From Pelagibius marinus (GTDB lineage: Bacteria > Pseudomonadota > Alphaproteobacteria > Kiloniellales > Kiloniellaceae), in contig NZ_JACSDK010000001.1 of NCBI RefSeq assembly GCF_014925385.1, positions 310,001 to 374,000 of the forward strand: a stretch of DNA of 64,000 nt. The letters run 5' to 3'. Position 1 is the stretch's first letter, and the number at the start of each line of letters is the position of its first letter. The position numbers and the translations under genes were made by a program. The notes beneath the pieces were generated by a model. That model had not been told where the DNA came from, made no database searches, and saw only the letters and a program-made list of their open reading frames with translations. This document shows, piece after piece, positions 16,020 to 24,381 of the stretch.

Positions 16020-16907
16020 ATGGACACCCTCGAAGGGCTGCCGGTTTTTGTGCGCGTGGTGCGGGAAGGCAGCTTCTCCGCGGCGGCGCGGGTGCTGGAG
16101 CAGACCCCCTCGGCGGTCAGCAAGCAGATCGGCCGCCTGGAGGACCGCCTGGCGGTGCGCCTCTTCAACCGCACCACCCGACGCCTCAGCCTGACCGAGG
16201 AAGGCGCCGCCTTCTATGAGCGCGCGAGCCGCATCCTCGCCGACCTGCAAGACGCCGCCGAGTGCGTCTCCAGCCTGAAGGCGGTGCCGCGCGGGCGGCT
16301 GCGGGTCACCCTGCCGACGGCCTACGGCATCCTGCACCTGCTGCCGGCCCTGCCCGACTACATGGCCCGCCACCCGGAAGTGACCCTGGAGATCGATCTC
16401 AACGACCGCTTCGTGAACATGATCGAGGAGGGCTTCGATCTCGCCCTGCGCGTCGGCGACCTGGAGGATTCGAGCCTCATCGGCCGCCGCCTGGCGGCCA
16501 ACCGGCGGGTGCTGGCCGCGGCGCCGGCCTACCTCGCCGGCCGCCCGGCGCCCGAGCGCCCGGAGGATCTCGCCAACCACGACTGCCTCGTCTACACCTA
16601 CCGCGCCCAGCGCCACGACTGGCACCTGGTCGACGAGGCGGGCAACGAAAGCCTCGTCTCCGTGGCCGGCAACCTGGAGACCAACAATCCGATGATGCTG
16701 CGCGAGGCGGCCCTCTCGGATCTGGGGGTGGTGCTGCTGCCGCTGTGGATCATCGGGCCGGACCTCAAGGCCGGACGCCTGGAGCGCATCCTGCCGACGC
16801 ACCACTGGCCCGACAGCGCCATCCATGCGGTCTACCCGCCGGGGCGGCACCTCTCCGCCAAGGTACGCAGCTTCGTCGATTTCCTGGTCGAGCGCTTCGC
16901 CGAGTAA
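16020..16907 (+). CDS. LysR-family transcriptional regulator
   Basis: The 295-residue protein begins with the LysR winged helix (LEGLPVFVRVVREGSFSAAARVLEQTPSAVSKQIGRLEDRL) and continues with a substrate-binding domain (GRLRVTLPTAYGILHLLPALP, FDLALRVGDLEDSSLIGRRLA). The pattern is that of the large subgroup related to DmlR/YafC-type regulators. It ends with a typical RSFVDFLVERFAE. It is divergent from the small Arg-rich gene and convergent with the response regulator gene 33 bases downstream. Effector and target are unknown. Confidence 0.94.
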   Translation: MDTLEGLPVFVRVVREGSFSAAARVLEQTPSAVSKQIGRLEDRLAVRLFNRTTRRLSLTEEGAAFYERASRILADLQDAAECVSSLKAVPRGRLRVTLPTAYGILHLLPALPDYMARHPEVTLEIDLNDRFVNMIEEGFDLALRVGDLEDSSLIGRRLAANRRVLAAAPAYLAGRPAPERPEDLANHDCLVYTYRAQRHDWHLVDEAGNESLVSVAGNLETNNPMMLREAALSDLGVVLLPLWIIGPDLKAGRLERILPTHHWPDSAIHAVYPPGRHLSAKVRSFVDFLVERFAE

Positions 16908-16940
16908 GCGGCGGCGCCGGGGGGCGCCGGGGCCGGGCGG

Positions 16941-18053
16941 TCAGATGGGGCCGGCGGAGGGCGCTTCGCTGTACTTCCTCACCGCGCGCTCGATGTCCTG
17001 CAGCAACTCGGCGCCGACCTTGCCGCCGTCGCCGCGCACCTGCTTGTTGAAGACCACGCGCAGGGCATCGATGTGCGCTTCGATCAGTTTCAGGCGGTTG
17101 TCGGTGACCTTGCCGCGGGTATCCAGCGTCGCGTCGTAGAGCGACTTGCCGAAGGAGGTGATGAGCGGATAGTCGAAGATGCCGCCTTGGCCGCGCAGCT
17201 CGTGGGCGATCTGGTTGATGTTGACGATGTGCTGCTTGGGCTCTTCCTCTTGCTTCACCAGCGCCTTGTAGGACCGCGCCATGGTGTCGAGGTAGTTCTT
17301 CACCCAGACGGCGTAGTCGCCGACCATCTCCTGGATGCGGTTCTCGGCCGCCTGGATGACCAGCGGGTCGAAGTCGATCTGCCCGCGCAGCGCGTTGGGA
17401 CCCAGCTTGTCGCGCAGGCGATTGGCCGGGCGGAAGTAGATGGCGCGCACGTCGTCGCGCAGGGTGCGGATGTTGGAGCGGGCGTGGACCACCTGGATCT
17501 GCGAGGCCTCGGTGACGCGGCGGTTCTTTTCCGGCTGGCTGTAGTCGTCGGCGTAGCTCCAGCTCGTCGGCCGGTCCTGCCGGCGGCGGTCGGGGCCGAA
17601 GTAGCCGGGGGCCAGCACGTACTGGCGCGGGTTCTTGATGACCTCGACGATGCGGTCGCCCAGGCTCTTGGCTGAGAAGGGCTTGGCCAGGAACTCCGAC
17701 ACGCCGGCGTCGCGCGCCGCTTCGACGATCTGCTGGTCGGCGGCGCCGGAGACCATGACGAAGGGCACGAAGCGGTCGGGCGCCTGCTTGCTGGTGCGGA
17801 TCCAGCGCAGGAAGAGAGCGCCGTCCACTTCCTCCATCACGAAGTCGGAGAGAATGATGTCGATGGTGGCGAAGCCGGCGCTGACGGGATTGCGGCGGCT
17901 CTCGCTCAGCGCCTCGATGGCGGCGGTGGCCGAAGACCGGGCGACGATGTTGCTGATGCCGAGCATGCGCAGGGTGGAGACGACGAGGTTGCGCATGAAG
18001 GTGTTGTCGTCCACCACCAGGATGGTGATGTTGTCCCAATTCAGCTTCAGCAT
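16941..18053 (-). CDS. Receiver-domain protein with Hpt-like C-terminus (paralogue A)
   Basis: A 370-residue regulator. Residues 8-130 form a response-regulator receiver: acidic pair Asp15/Asp16 (VVDDN), phosphoacceptor Asp70 (LSDFVM), VMVSG, and the conserved Lys in FLAKPF. There is no DNA-binding domain. A conserved middle segment (DDVRAIYFRPANRLRDKLG, DFDPLVIQAAENRIQEMV) leads to a helical end with IAHELRGQGGIFDYPLITSFG; His284 sits in an Hpt-like motif. This suggests phosphotransfer within or between proteins. It is a close paralogue of the next upstream gene on the same strand. The partner kinase is not in the window. Confidence 0.85.
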   Translation of the reverse strand: MLKLNWDNITILVVDDNTFMRNLVVSTLRMLGISNIVARSSATAAIEALSESRRNPVSAGFATIDIILSDFVMEEVDGALFLRWIRTSKQAPDRFVPFVMVSGAADQQIVEAARDAGVSEFLAKPFSAKSLGDRIVEVIKNPRQYVLAPGYFGPDRRRQDRPTSWSYADDYSQPEKNRRVTEASQIQVVHARSNIRTLRDDVRAIYFRPANRLRDKLGPNALRGQIDFDPLVIQAAENRIQEMVGDYAVWVKNYLDTMARSYKALVKQEEEPKQHIVNINQIAHELRGQGGIFDYPLITSFGKSLYDATLDTRGKVTDNRLKLIEAHIDALRVVFNKQVRGDGGKVGAELLQDIERAVRKYSEAPSAGPI

Positions 18054-18223
18054 GGTGATCCTGGGTCTTGCGGCATGGACTATTCAACAGGGAAGAAAAG
18101 CGGATCCCGGGCACTGGCACGCGCCGCATACCACATGGAATGATTTGGCGAAGCGGCGCAGCGCGTTGATTCGACGGCGCTATTCATCGCGCCGCGAACC
18201 TATGCCAAATATATGAAGATTTG

Positions 18224-18238
18224 CCTACAATTTGTAGG
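18224..18238. promoter_or_regulatory. Perfect palindrome upstream of paralogue A
   Basis: CCTACAA-T-TTGTAGG is a perfect seven-base inverted repeat with one central base, in the 261-base region between the two paralogous regulators. It is too short and lacks a T-run for a terminator, and looks like an operator. Which protein binds it is unknown. Confidence 0.45.
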
Positions 18239-18314
18239 TGCTTATGCGGCCGCTATTGCCGTAATTGGTGAGAAGACGCCGTACCGGACTTTGCGGCGCG
18301 GAGGGACCGCTTCG

Positions 18315-19433
18315 TCAGCCGTGCGCTTTGGGCTTGCGGGGTTCGCTGTATTTCTTCACCGCGGTCTCGATGTCCCTCAGCAGGGCCGCGCCGACCTCGC
18401 CGCCGCTGCCCCGGATCTGATTGGTGAAGACCAGCCGGATGGCGTCGATGTGCGCCTCCAGCAGCATCAGCCGGTTCTCGGTGATCGTGACGCTGCTGTC
18501 CGAGGTGGCCTCGTAAAGCGTCTTGCCGAAGGCGGTGATCAGCGGATAGTCGAAGATGCCGCCCTGGCCGCGCAGCTCGTGGGCCACGGTGTTGATGGTC
18601 ACCAGGTGCTTGTGGCTCGCACCTTCCTTCCTGGAGAGGGCGCGGTAGGCTTGCTGGATCTGGTCGACGTAGCGCTTCACCCAGAGCGAGTAGTCGCCGA
18701 CCAGTTCCTGGACCTTGGACTCGGCCGCCTGGACCACCAGGGGGTCGAAGTCGATCTGGCCGCGCAGCGCGTTGGGCCCCAGCTTGTCGCGCAGGCGGTT
18801 GGCCGGCCTGAAGTAGATGGCGCGCACGTCGTCACGCAGCGTGCGGACGTTGGAGAAGGCATGGACGACCTGGATTTCCGACGCCTTGGTCACACGTCGG
18901 TCCTTGCCGTCGTGGCCGGAGGCGCCAGCGCCGGCGCCCCACAGCGCCGGGCGGTCCTGGCGCCGCCGGTCCGGACCGAAGTAGCCCGGGGCCAGGACGA
19001 ACTGCCTGGGGTTCTTGATCACCTCCAGGACGCGGTCGCTCAGCGACTTGGCCGAGAAGGGCTTGGCCAGAAACTCCGTCAGGCCGGCGTCGCGAGCGGT
19101 CTCCACGGCCCCCTGGTCGGCCGCGCCGGACACCATCACGAAGGGCACGAAGCGGTCCGGCGCATCCTTGCTGGTGCGGATCCAGCGCAGGAACAGCAGT
19201 CCGTCCACCTGCGCCATGACGAAGTCGGAAAAAATGATGTCTATGCTGCCGATGCCCGCGCTGACCGGATCCTTGCGGCTGAGCTTCAGCCGGTCGATCG
19301 CGTCGCGGGCGTTGCCCATGTCGGTGACGTTGGTCAGGCCCAGGATGCGCAGGGTGGAGACGATGAGGTTGCGGATGAAGGCGTTGTCATCGACGACCAG
19401 GACGTTGATGTTGTCCCACTTCAATTTCGGCAT
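18315..19433 (-). CDS. Receiver-domain protein with Hpt-like C-terminus (paralogue B)
   Basis: A 372-residue paralogue of the downstream gene, colinear over its whole length. It keeps the receiver residues Asp15/Asp16, Asp70 (FSDFVM), VMVSG and FLAKPF, the linker YFGPDRRRQDRPA, the central block DDVRAIYFRPANRLRDKLG, and the C-terminal VAHELRGQGGIFDYPLITAFG with His285. The two differ most in the short linker at about 165-180 and at the extreme C-terminus. Tandem retention suggests divided roles, such as responding to different kinases. No HTH or enzymatic output domain is seen. Confidence 0.85.
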   Translation of the reverse strand: MPKLKWDNINVLVVDDNAFIRNLIVSTLRILGLTNVTDMGNARDAIDRLKLSRKDPVSAGIGSIDIIFSDFVMAQVDGLLFLRWIRTSKDAPDRFVPFVMVSGAADQGAVETARDAGLTEFLAKPFSAKSLSDRVLEVIKNPRQFVLAPGYFGPDRRRQDRPALWGAGAGASGHDGKDRRVTKASEIQVVHAFSNVRTLRDDVRAIYFRPANRLRDKLGPNALRGQIDFDPLVVQAAESKVQELVGDYSLWVKRYVDQIQQAYRALSRKEGASHKHLVTINTVAHELRGQGGIFDYPLITAFGKTLYEATSDSSVTITENRLMLLEAHIDAIRLVFTNQIRGSGGEVGAALLRDIETAVKKYSEPRKPKAHG

Positions 19434-19591
19434 GGCAGGTGCTGGCGACTCGAGGCTGGCTGAGACAGGCGGCGGGGGTGCCGAGGACTCAGTCTTTATT
19501 TGGGTTCGTTGGCGCGATGCTAGCGGCGAACCCTGAACATCAGCCTAAAGCCTGCCACAAAGCCGCAGGGATTGCTCTCGGGTATATCGAT

Positions 19592-21172
19592 CTAGTGGCG
19601 GAAGTGGCGCATGCCGGTGAAGACCATCGCCAGGCCGGCCTCGTCGGCGGCGGCGATAACTTCTTCGTCGCGCATGGAGCCCCCCGGTTGAATCACCGCC
19701 GTGGCGCCGGCTTCGACCGCGGCCAGCAGACCGTCGGCAAAGGGGAAGAAGGCGTCGGAAGCGACCACCGATCCCTCGGTTTTCGGTGTCTGGCCCTCGG
19801 GCGCGGCCTCGCGCGCCTTCCAGGCGGCGATGCGCGAGGAGTCGACGCGGCTCATCTGGCCCGCGCCGACGCCGACGGTGGCGCCGTCGCGCACATAGAC
19901 GATGGCGTTCGACTTCACGTGCTTGGCAACGCGGAAGGCGAAAATCATGTCGGTCAATTCGCGCTCGCTCGGCTGGCGCTTGGTGACGACCTTCAGCGCC
20001 GCCGGGTCGAGGCGCCCGTTGTCGCGGCTCTGGGCCAGGAAGCCGCCGGCCAGCGGCATGGTCACCATGCCCGGCTCGGAGGGATCGGGCAGGGCGCCGG
20101 TGACCAGCACGCGCAGGTTCTTCTTCGACGCCAGCACCGCCTTGGCGGCCTCGTCGACCTCCGGGGCGATGACCACCTCGGCGAAGAGCTTGGCGACCTC
20201 CTCGGCGGTGGCGGCGTCGAGGCTGCGGTTGACGGCGATGATGCCGCCGAAGGCGCTGACCGGATCGCAGGCCAGGGCCTCGGCATAGGCCGCGGACAGG
20301 CTGTCGCGGCTGGCCACGCCGCAGGGGTTGGCGTGCTTGATGATGGCCACGGTCGGCGCCTCGAACTCGGCGACCAGCTCGAAGGCGGCGTTGGTGTCGT
20401 TCAGGTTGTTGTAGCTCAGCTCCTTGCCCTGCAGCTGAGTGGCGCTGACCACGCCGGGGCGCGCCGGGCCGGCGGCGTAGGCGGCGGCCTGCTGGTGCGG
20501 ATTCTCGCCGTAGCGCAGCTCCTGCGTCTTGCGCCCGGCCAGGGTCAGGCGGTCGGGAAAGGTCTCGCCCTGCTCCTTCGCCAGCCAGCCGGCGATCATG
20601 GCGTCGTAGGCGGCGGTGTGGCTGAAGGCGGTCTTGGCCAGGCGGCGGCGCAGGGTCGCGCTCACCGCACCGCCGTTGGCGCTCATCTCCGCCTCGACCG
20701 CGCCGTAGTCGGCCGGGTCGGTGATGATGGTGACGAAGTCATGGTTCTTGGCCGAGGCACGCACCATGGCCGGACCGCCGATGTCGATGTTCTCGACGCA
20801 GGTGTCGTAGTCGGCGCCGGAGGCCAGCGTCGCCTCGAAGGGGTAGAGGTTGGAGACCACCATGTCGATGCCGGCGATGGCGTGCTCCTGCATGGCGGCG
20901 AGGTGGCCCTCGTCGTCGCGGCGCGCCAGGATGCCGCCGTGGATCTTGGGGTGCAGGGTCTTCACCCGCCCGCCCATGATTTCCGGGAAGCCGGTATGGG
21001 CCGCCACTTCCACCACCGCCACGCCGGCTTCCGCCAGCGCCTTGGCGGAACCGCCGGTCGACAGGATCTCGACCCCCTGGCCGGCCAGGAAGCGGCCGAA
21101 ATCGGCCAGGCCCGTCTTGTCGGAGACCGAAATGAGCGCGCGCTTGATCGGCGTGGGCGTGTCGACAGGCAT
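19592..21172 (-). CDS. purH: Bifunctional AICAR formyltransferase / IMP cyclohydrolase
   Basis: This 526-residue protein catalyses the last two steps of de novo IMP synthesis. The N-terminal MGS-like cyclohydrolase domain shows [50 protein letters not shown] and NLYPFEATL. The C-terminal transformylase domain shows [12 protein letters not shown], the catalytic [24 protein letters not shown] and [10 protein letters not shown]. Length is standard. It is the last gene of the minus-strand run that begins at rpe; a short hairpin (CCGAAC/GTTCGG, 21215-21230) lies upstream of its start. Confidence 0.97.
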   Translation of the reverse strand: MPVDTPTPIKRALISVSDKTGLADFGRFLAGQGVEILSTGGSAKALAEAGVAVVEVAAHTGFPEIMGGRVKTLHPKIHGGILARRDDEGHLAAMQEHAIAGIDMVVSNLYPFEATLASGADYDTCVENIDIGGPAMVRASAKNHDFVTIITDPADYGAVEAEMSANGGAVSATLRRRLAKTAFSHTAAYDAMIAGWLAKEQGETFPDRLTLAGRKTQELRYGENPHQQAAAYAAGPARPGVVSATQLQGKELSYNNLNDTNAAFELVAEFEAPTVAIIKHANPCGVASRDSLSAAYAEALACDPVSAFGGIIAVNRSLDAATAEEVAKLFAEVVIAPEVDEAAKAVLASKKNLRVLVTGALPDPSEPGMVTMPLAGGFLAQSRDNGRLDPAALKVVTKRQPSERELTDMIFAFRVAKHVKSNAIVYVRDGATVGVGAGQMSRVDSSRIAAWKAREAAPEGQTPKTEGSVVASDAFFPFADGLLAAVEAGATAVIQPGGSMRDEEVIAAADEAGLAMVFTGMRHFRH

Positions 21173-21292
21173 AGGTAGGCAGCTCCCCTGCAGGCGGTTG
21201 TCCTAGACGGTGGACCGAACGTCGGTTCGGAGTGGTATGGAACGAATGCCGCGGTTAGTAAGTGGCGCGGCCGGAATGGTCAAGTGCGGGGG

Positions 21293-23251
21293 TCAGGCGC
21301 CGGCGGCGGCGCTGCGCCGATCGGCCGCGCGATCGCCGCGAAACTCCGGCACCAGGCGCTGCAGCAGGCGCAGCGCCTCTTCGCGTTCGCCCTGTTCGAC
21401 CAGGCCGCCAAGCTCGTCCAGGTTGCGGCTCAACACCTCGATGTCGGCGGTGCGCGGGGCGGCCAGGTGCAGGCCGGGATGGCTGGTCGGCATCAGCGCC
21501 TCGCCGCCGTGGAACAGTTCCTCGTGCAGCTTCTCGCCGGGGCGCAGGCCGGTGAAGCGGATCTCCACGTCCTTGTCGGGCTTCAGGCCCGCCAGGCGGA
21601 TCATCTGGCGTGCCAGGTCGACGATCTTCACCGGGTCGCCCATGTCCAGCACGTAGATGCGCCCGGCCTCCTGCGGCGGCGTCTCGGTCCCCAGCGCCGA
21701 GGCCTGCAGCACCAGCTCCACCGCCTCGCGGATGGTCATGAAGTAGCGCGTCATCTCCGGATGGGTGACGGTCAGTGGCCCGCCGCCGGCGAGCTGGCGC
21801 TGGAACAGCGGCACCACGGAGCCGGTGGAGCCCAGCACGTTGCCGAAGCGCACGGTGACGAAGCGGCAGCCGCCATTCGACGGATCAGCGCCCGACGCGC
21901 CGCCGCCGGTCTGGCGCAGCAGGTCGAGGGCCTGGCAATAGCTCTCGGCCAGGCGCTTGCTGGCCCCCATGACGTTGGGCGGGTTGACCGCCTTGTCGGT
22001 GGAGATCAGTACCATGGCGGCGACGCCGCCGCGCCGGCAGGCGTCGGCCACGTTGCGGGTGCCCAGCACGTTGGTGTGCAGGCCCTCCAGGGGGTTGAAC
22101 TCCACCATGGGCACGTGCTTCAGGGCCGCGGCGTGGAACACCAGATCCGGCTTGGCCTCGGCGAAGAGGCGCGCGACGCGCCCGCGGTCGCGCACGTCGC
22201 CGATCAGCGCCAGGCGCGGCACTTCGGCGAAGCGCTCGCTCAGCTCCATGTCGATAGAATAGAGGTTGAACTCGGAGGCGTCGAAGAGGGTGAGCTGCGC
22301 CGGCGCGAAGGCGGCGATCTGGCGCGCGAGTTCGGCGCCGATGGAGCCGCCGGCGCCGGTCACCAGCACCCGGCGCCCCTCGACCAGCCGCTGCATGGCC
22401 GGGCGGTCCAGCTTGGTCTGGGTGCGGCCCAGCAGGTCCTCGATGGCGATGGGGCGGATCTGCAGGCGCTCTTCCACGCCGCCGCTGAAGTCGGTCAGGC
22501 GCGGCAGGCGGGCGACGGTGGCCCCCTGGCTGTCGGCCAGCTCCAGCAGGTAGTCGACCTCGTCGCGCTCCAGCGGCTTGGTGAGGATCAGGCGCTGCGG
22601 CTTGCGCTCGCGCCCGGCCAGGCGCTGGAAGACCTCCGGCAGGTCGCTCAGTTGGCCCAGCACCGGCACGCCGTGGATCTTGCGGCCGATGCGCGTGCTC
22701 TTCTCGTCGATGGCGCCCAGCACCTCGAAGGCGCCGTCGCGGTCGCGCGCCATTTCGCGGATGAAGGTCTCTGCGGGGTCGCCGGCGCCGATCAGCAGCA
22801 CCGGTACGCGGCGGTGGCGGTCGCGCTCCAGCAGGTGGCGGAAGCCCTGGTCCTTGAATACCCGGTACAGCATGCGCGGCGCACCAAGCAGGAAGATCAG
22901 CACGAACCAGCTGATCACCAGCCAGGAGCGCGGCAGGCTGTCCAGGCGGGTGACCAGGAAGGTCACCGGCAGGAAGACCGCCAGCGACAGGCTGACCGCC
23001 TTGATGATCGCCACCAGGTCGTTCATCGAGGCGTAGCGCCAGACGCCGCGGTACAGCCCCGTGGTCAGGAAGACCAGGCCGCAGACGGCCGTGAACAGCA
23101 GCATCGACGGCCACAGGGTGGTCATCAGCGAGGTCCAGGCTTCATTCCCCAGGCGCAGCAGAAGCGCGATCATGAAGGCCGCCGCCGCCATCGCCAGGTC
23201 GTGCAGGAAGGCGACGAGCTGGCGCGAGAATTTGGAGGAGCCCAACTTCAT
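21293..23251 (-). CDS. Membrane-bound nucleotide-sugar dehydratase, CapD/WbpM type
   Basis: A 652-residue polysaccharide-biosynthesis protein. Four transmembrane helices occupy about residues 10-130, followed by a CoA-binding-like Rossmann domain (VPVLLIGAGDPAETFIREM) and a C-terminal extended SDR domain with VLVTGAGGSIGAEL, HAAALKHVPMVEFNPLEG, STDKAVNPPNVMGASKRLAE and RFGNVLGSTGSVVPLF. The classical Tyr of YxxxK is Met (MGASK), as in WbpM/CapD UDP-GlcNAc 4,6-dehydratases. It probably makes a keto-deoxy sugar nucleotide for surface polysaccharide. It lies downstream of the WecA-like transferase on the same strand, which supports a joint role. Confidence 0.93.
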   Translation of the reverse strand: MKLGSSKFSRQLVAFLHDLAMAAAAFMIALLLRLGNEAWTSLMTTLWPSMLLFTAVCGLVFLTTGLYRGVWRYASMNDLVAIIKAVSLSLAVFLPVTFLVTRLDSLPRSWLVISWFVLIFLLGAPRMLYRVFKDQGFRHLLERDRHRRVPVLLIGAGDPAETFIREMARDRDGAFEVLGAIDEKSTRIGRKIHGVPVLGQLSDLPEVFQRLAGRERKPQRLILTKPLERDEVDYLLELADSQGATVARLPRLTDFSGGVEERLQIRPIAIEDLLGRTQTKLDRPAMQRLVEGRRVLVTGAGGSIGAELARQIAAFAPAQLTLFDASEFNLYSIDMELSERFAEVPRLALIGDVRDRGRVARLFAEAKPDLVFHAAALKHVPMVEFNPLEGLHTNVLGTRNVADACRRGGVAAMVLISTDKAVNPPNVMGASKRLAESYCQALDLLRQTGGGASGADPSNGGCRFVTVRFGNVLGSTGSVVPLFQRQLAGGGPLTVTHPEMTRYFMTIREAVELVLQASALGTETPPQEAGRIYVLDMGDPVKIVDLARQMIRLAGLKPDKDVEIRFTGLRPGEKLHEELFHGGEALMPTSHPGLHLAAPRTADIEVLSRNLDELGGLVEQGEREEALRLLQRLVPEFRGDRAADRRSAAAGA

Positions 23252-23327
23252 GCTTTCAGGTCCAGAACCTCATGTTTTCCGGCTGATATGGCGGGACCGG
23301 CCCGACCGAATTTCACGTCCTCGAAAC

Positions 23328-24380
23328 TTACGCCCGCGGCGCCGGGGGCCTCTGCCGGGCCAGCATAAACAGAAGGAAAATAACCGCAAGCAAGGCAAGT
23401 CCCAGGGCGATCCAGGGCGCGGCGGGGTTCGTGCTGCCCGCGGCGTAGAGCGCCAGGACGACCAGCAGCGCGTTGCACAGCAGGATGCGCGCGGCCACCG
23501 CGGCGTGGCTGAAGCCGCGCTGCACCGCGCGCTGGTAGAAATGCTCGCGGTGCGCCCTCCAGATCTTTTCTCGCCGCAGCGCCCGCCTGCCCAGGGTCCA
23601 GGTCGCGTCGGCCAGGTAGTAGAGCGGCAGGATCAGGGCCACGGACCACTGCCCGGCCGCGGCGGCGAGGATCAGCAGCCAGCCGAGCAGGTAGCCCAAC
23701 GGCACCGAGCCGACGTCGCCCAGGAAGATGCGCGAGGGTGCCCAGTTCCAGTAGAGGAACCCCAGGGCCGCGGCGGCCAGCGCCGCACCCAGGAAGGCCT
23801 CGGGGGCCGGCAGCATCAGCAGCAGGGCGACCGCGGCCAGGCCGCCGCCGATGCTGGCGGTCTCCACCGCGGCGATGCCGTCGATGCCGTCCATGAAGTT
23901 GAAGAGGTTGACGAACCACAGCCAGGCCAGGGCGGTCAGTAGGCGGTCGGCGGGCAGCGGCAGCAGCCCCTGAAACACGAGCTGGTCGGGTGCGAGGGCC
24001 CAGAGGCCGAAGACCACGGCGGCGACCTGGATGCCGAAGCGCAGGCTGGCAGGCTGTGACTTCAGATCGTCCGCCCAGGAGACGGCGGCCAGCACCACCG
24101 CCCCGGCGACCGCGTGCCAGAAGGCGACCCCGGCCGTCTCCGTGGCCAGGCCGGCGACGATCCAGGCCGCGAGGGCGACGGGGACCACCGCCAGCCCGCC
24201 GCCGCGCGGCTTCGGGCGGTCATGGCTGCTGCGGTGATTGGGTTCGTCGAAGATCCGCCATCGTAAGAGGAGACGCAGTACCGCGCCGCTGGCCGCCCAA
24301 CTTGCCAGCGCCGTCAGCAAAGTCGCCAGGATCAGCCATTGAAGGCCGGCGGCGAAGTGCGACGTTTGCTCGGTGAACAT
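23328..24380 (-). CDS. Undecaprenyl-phosphate sugar-1-phosphate transferase, WecA/MraY family
   Basis: The 350-residue membrane enzyme of the polyprenyl-phosphate N-acetylhexosamine-1-phosphate transferase superfamily would load the first sugar phosphate onto undecaprenyl phosphate. Family signatures are present: DEPNHRSSHDRPKPRGGG in the first cytoplasmic loop, SWADDLKS, NLFNFMDGIDGIAA, FLGDVGSVPLGY, and the loop HREHFYQRAVQRG. About ten transmembrane helices are visible. It starts one base after the heparinase stop, so the genes are probably cotranscribed. With the CapD-like gene it forms a small polysaccharide initiation module. Confidence 0.93.
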   Translation of the reverse strand: MFTEQTSHFAAGLQWLILATLLTALASWAASGAVLRLLLRWRIFDEPNHRSSHDRPKPRGGGLAVVPVALAAWIVAGLATETAGVAFWHAVAGAVVLAAVSWADDLKSQPASLRFGIQVAAVVFGLWALAPDQLVFQGLLPLPADRLLTALAWLWFVNLFNFMDGIDGIAAVETASIGGGLAAVALLLMLPAPEAFLGAALAAAALGFLYWNWAPSRIFLGDVGSVPLGYLLGWLLILAAAAGQWSVALILPLYYLADATWTLGRRALRREKIWRAHREHFYQRAVQRGFSHAAVAARILLCNALLVVLALYAAGSTNPAAPWIALGLALLAVIFLLFMLARQRPPAPRA

Positions 24381-24381
24381 C

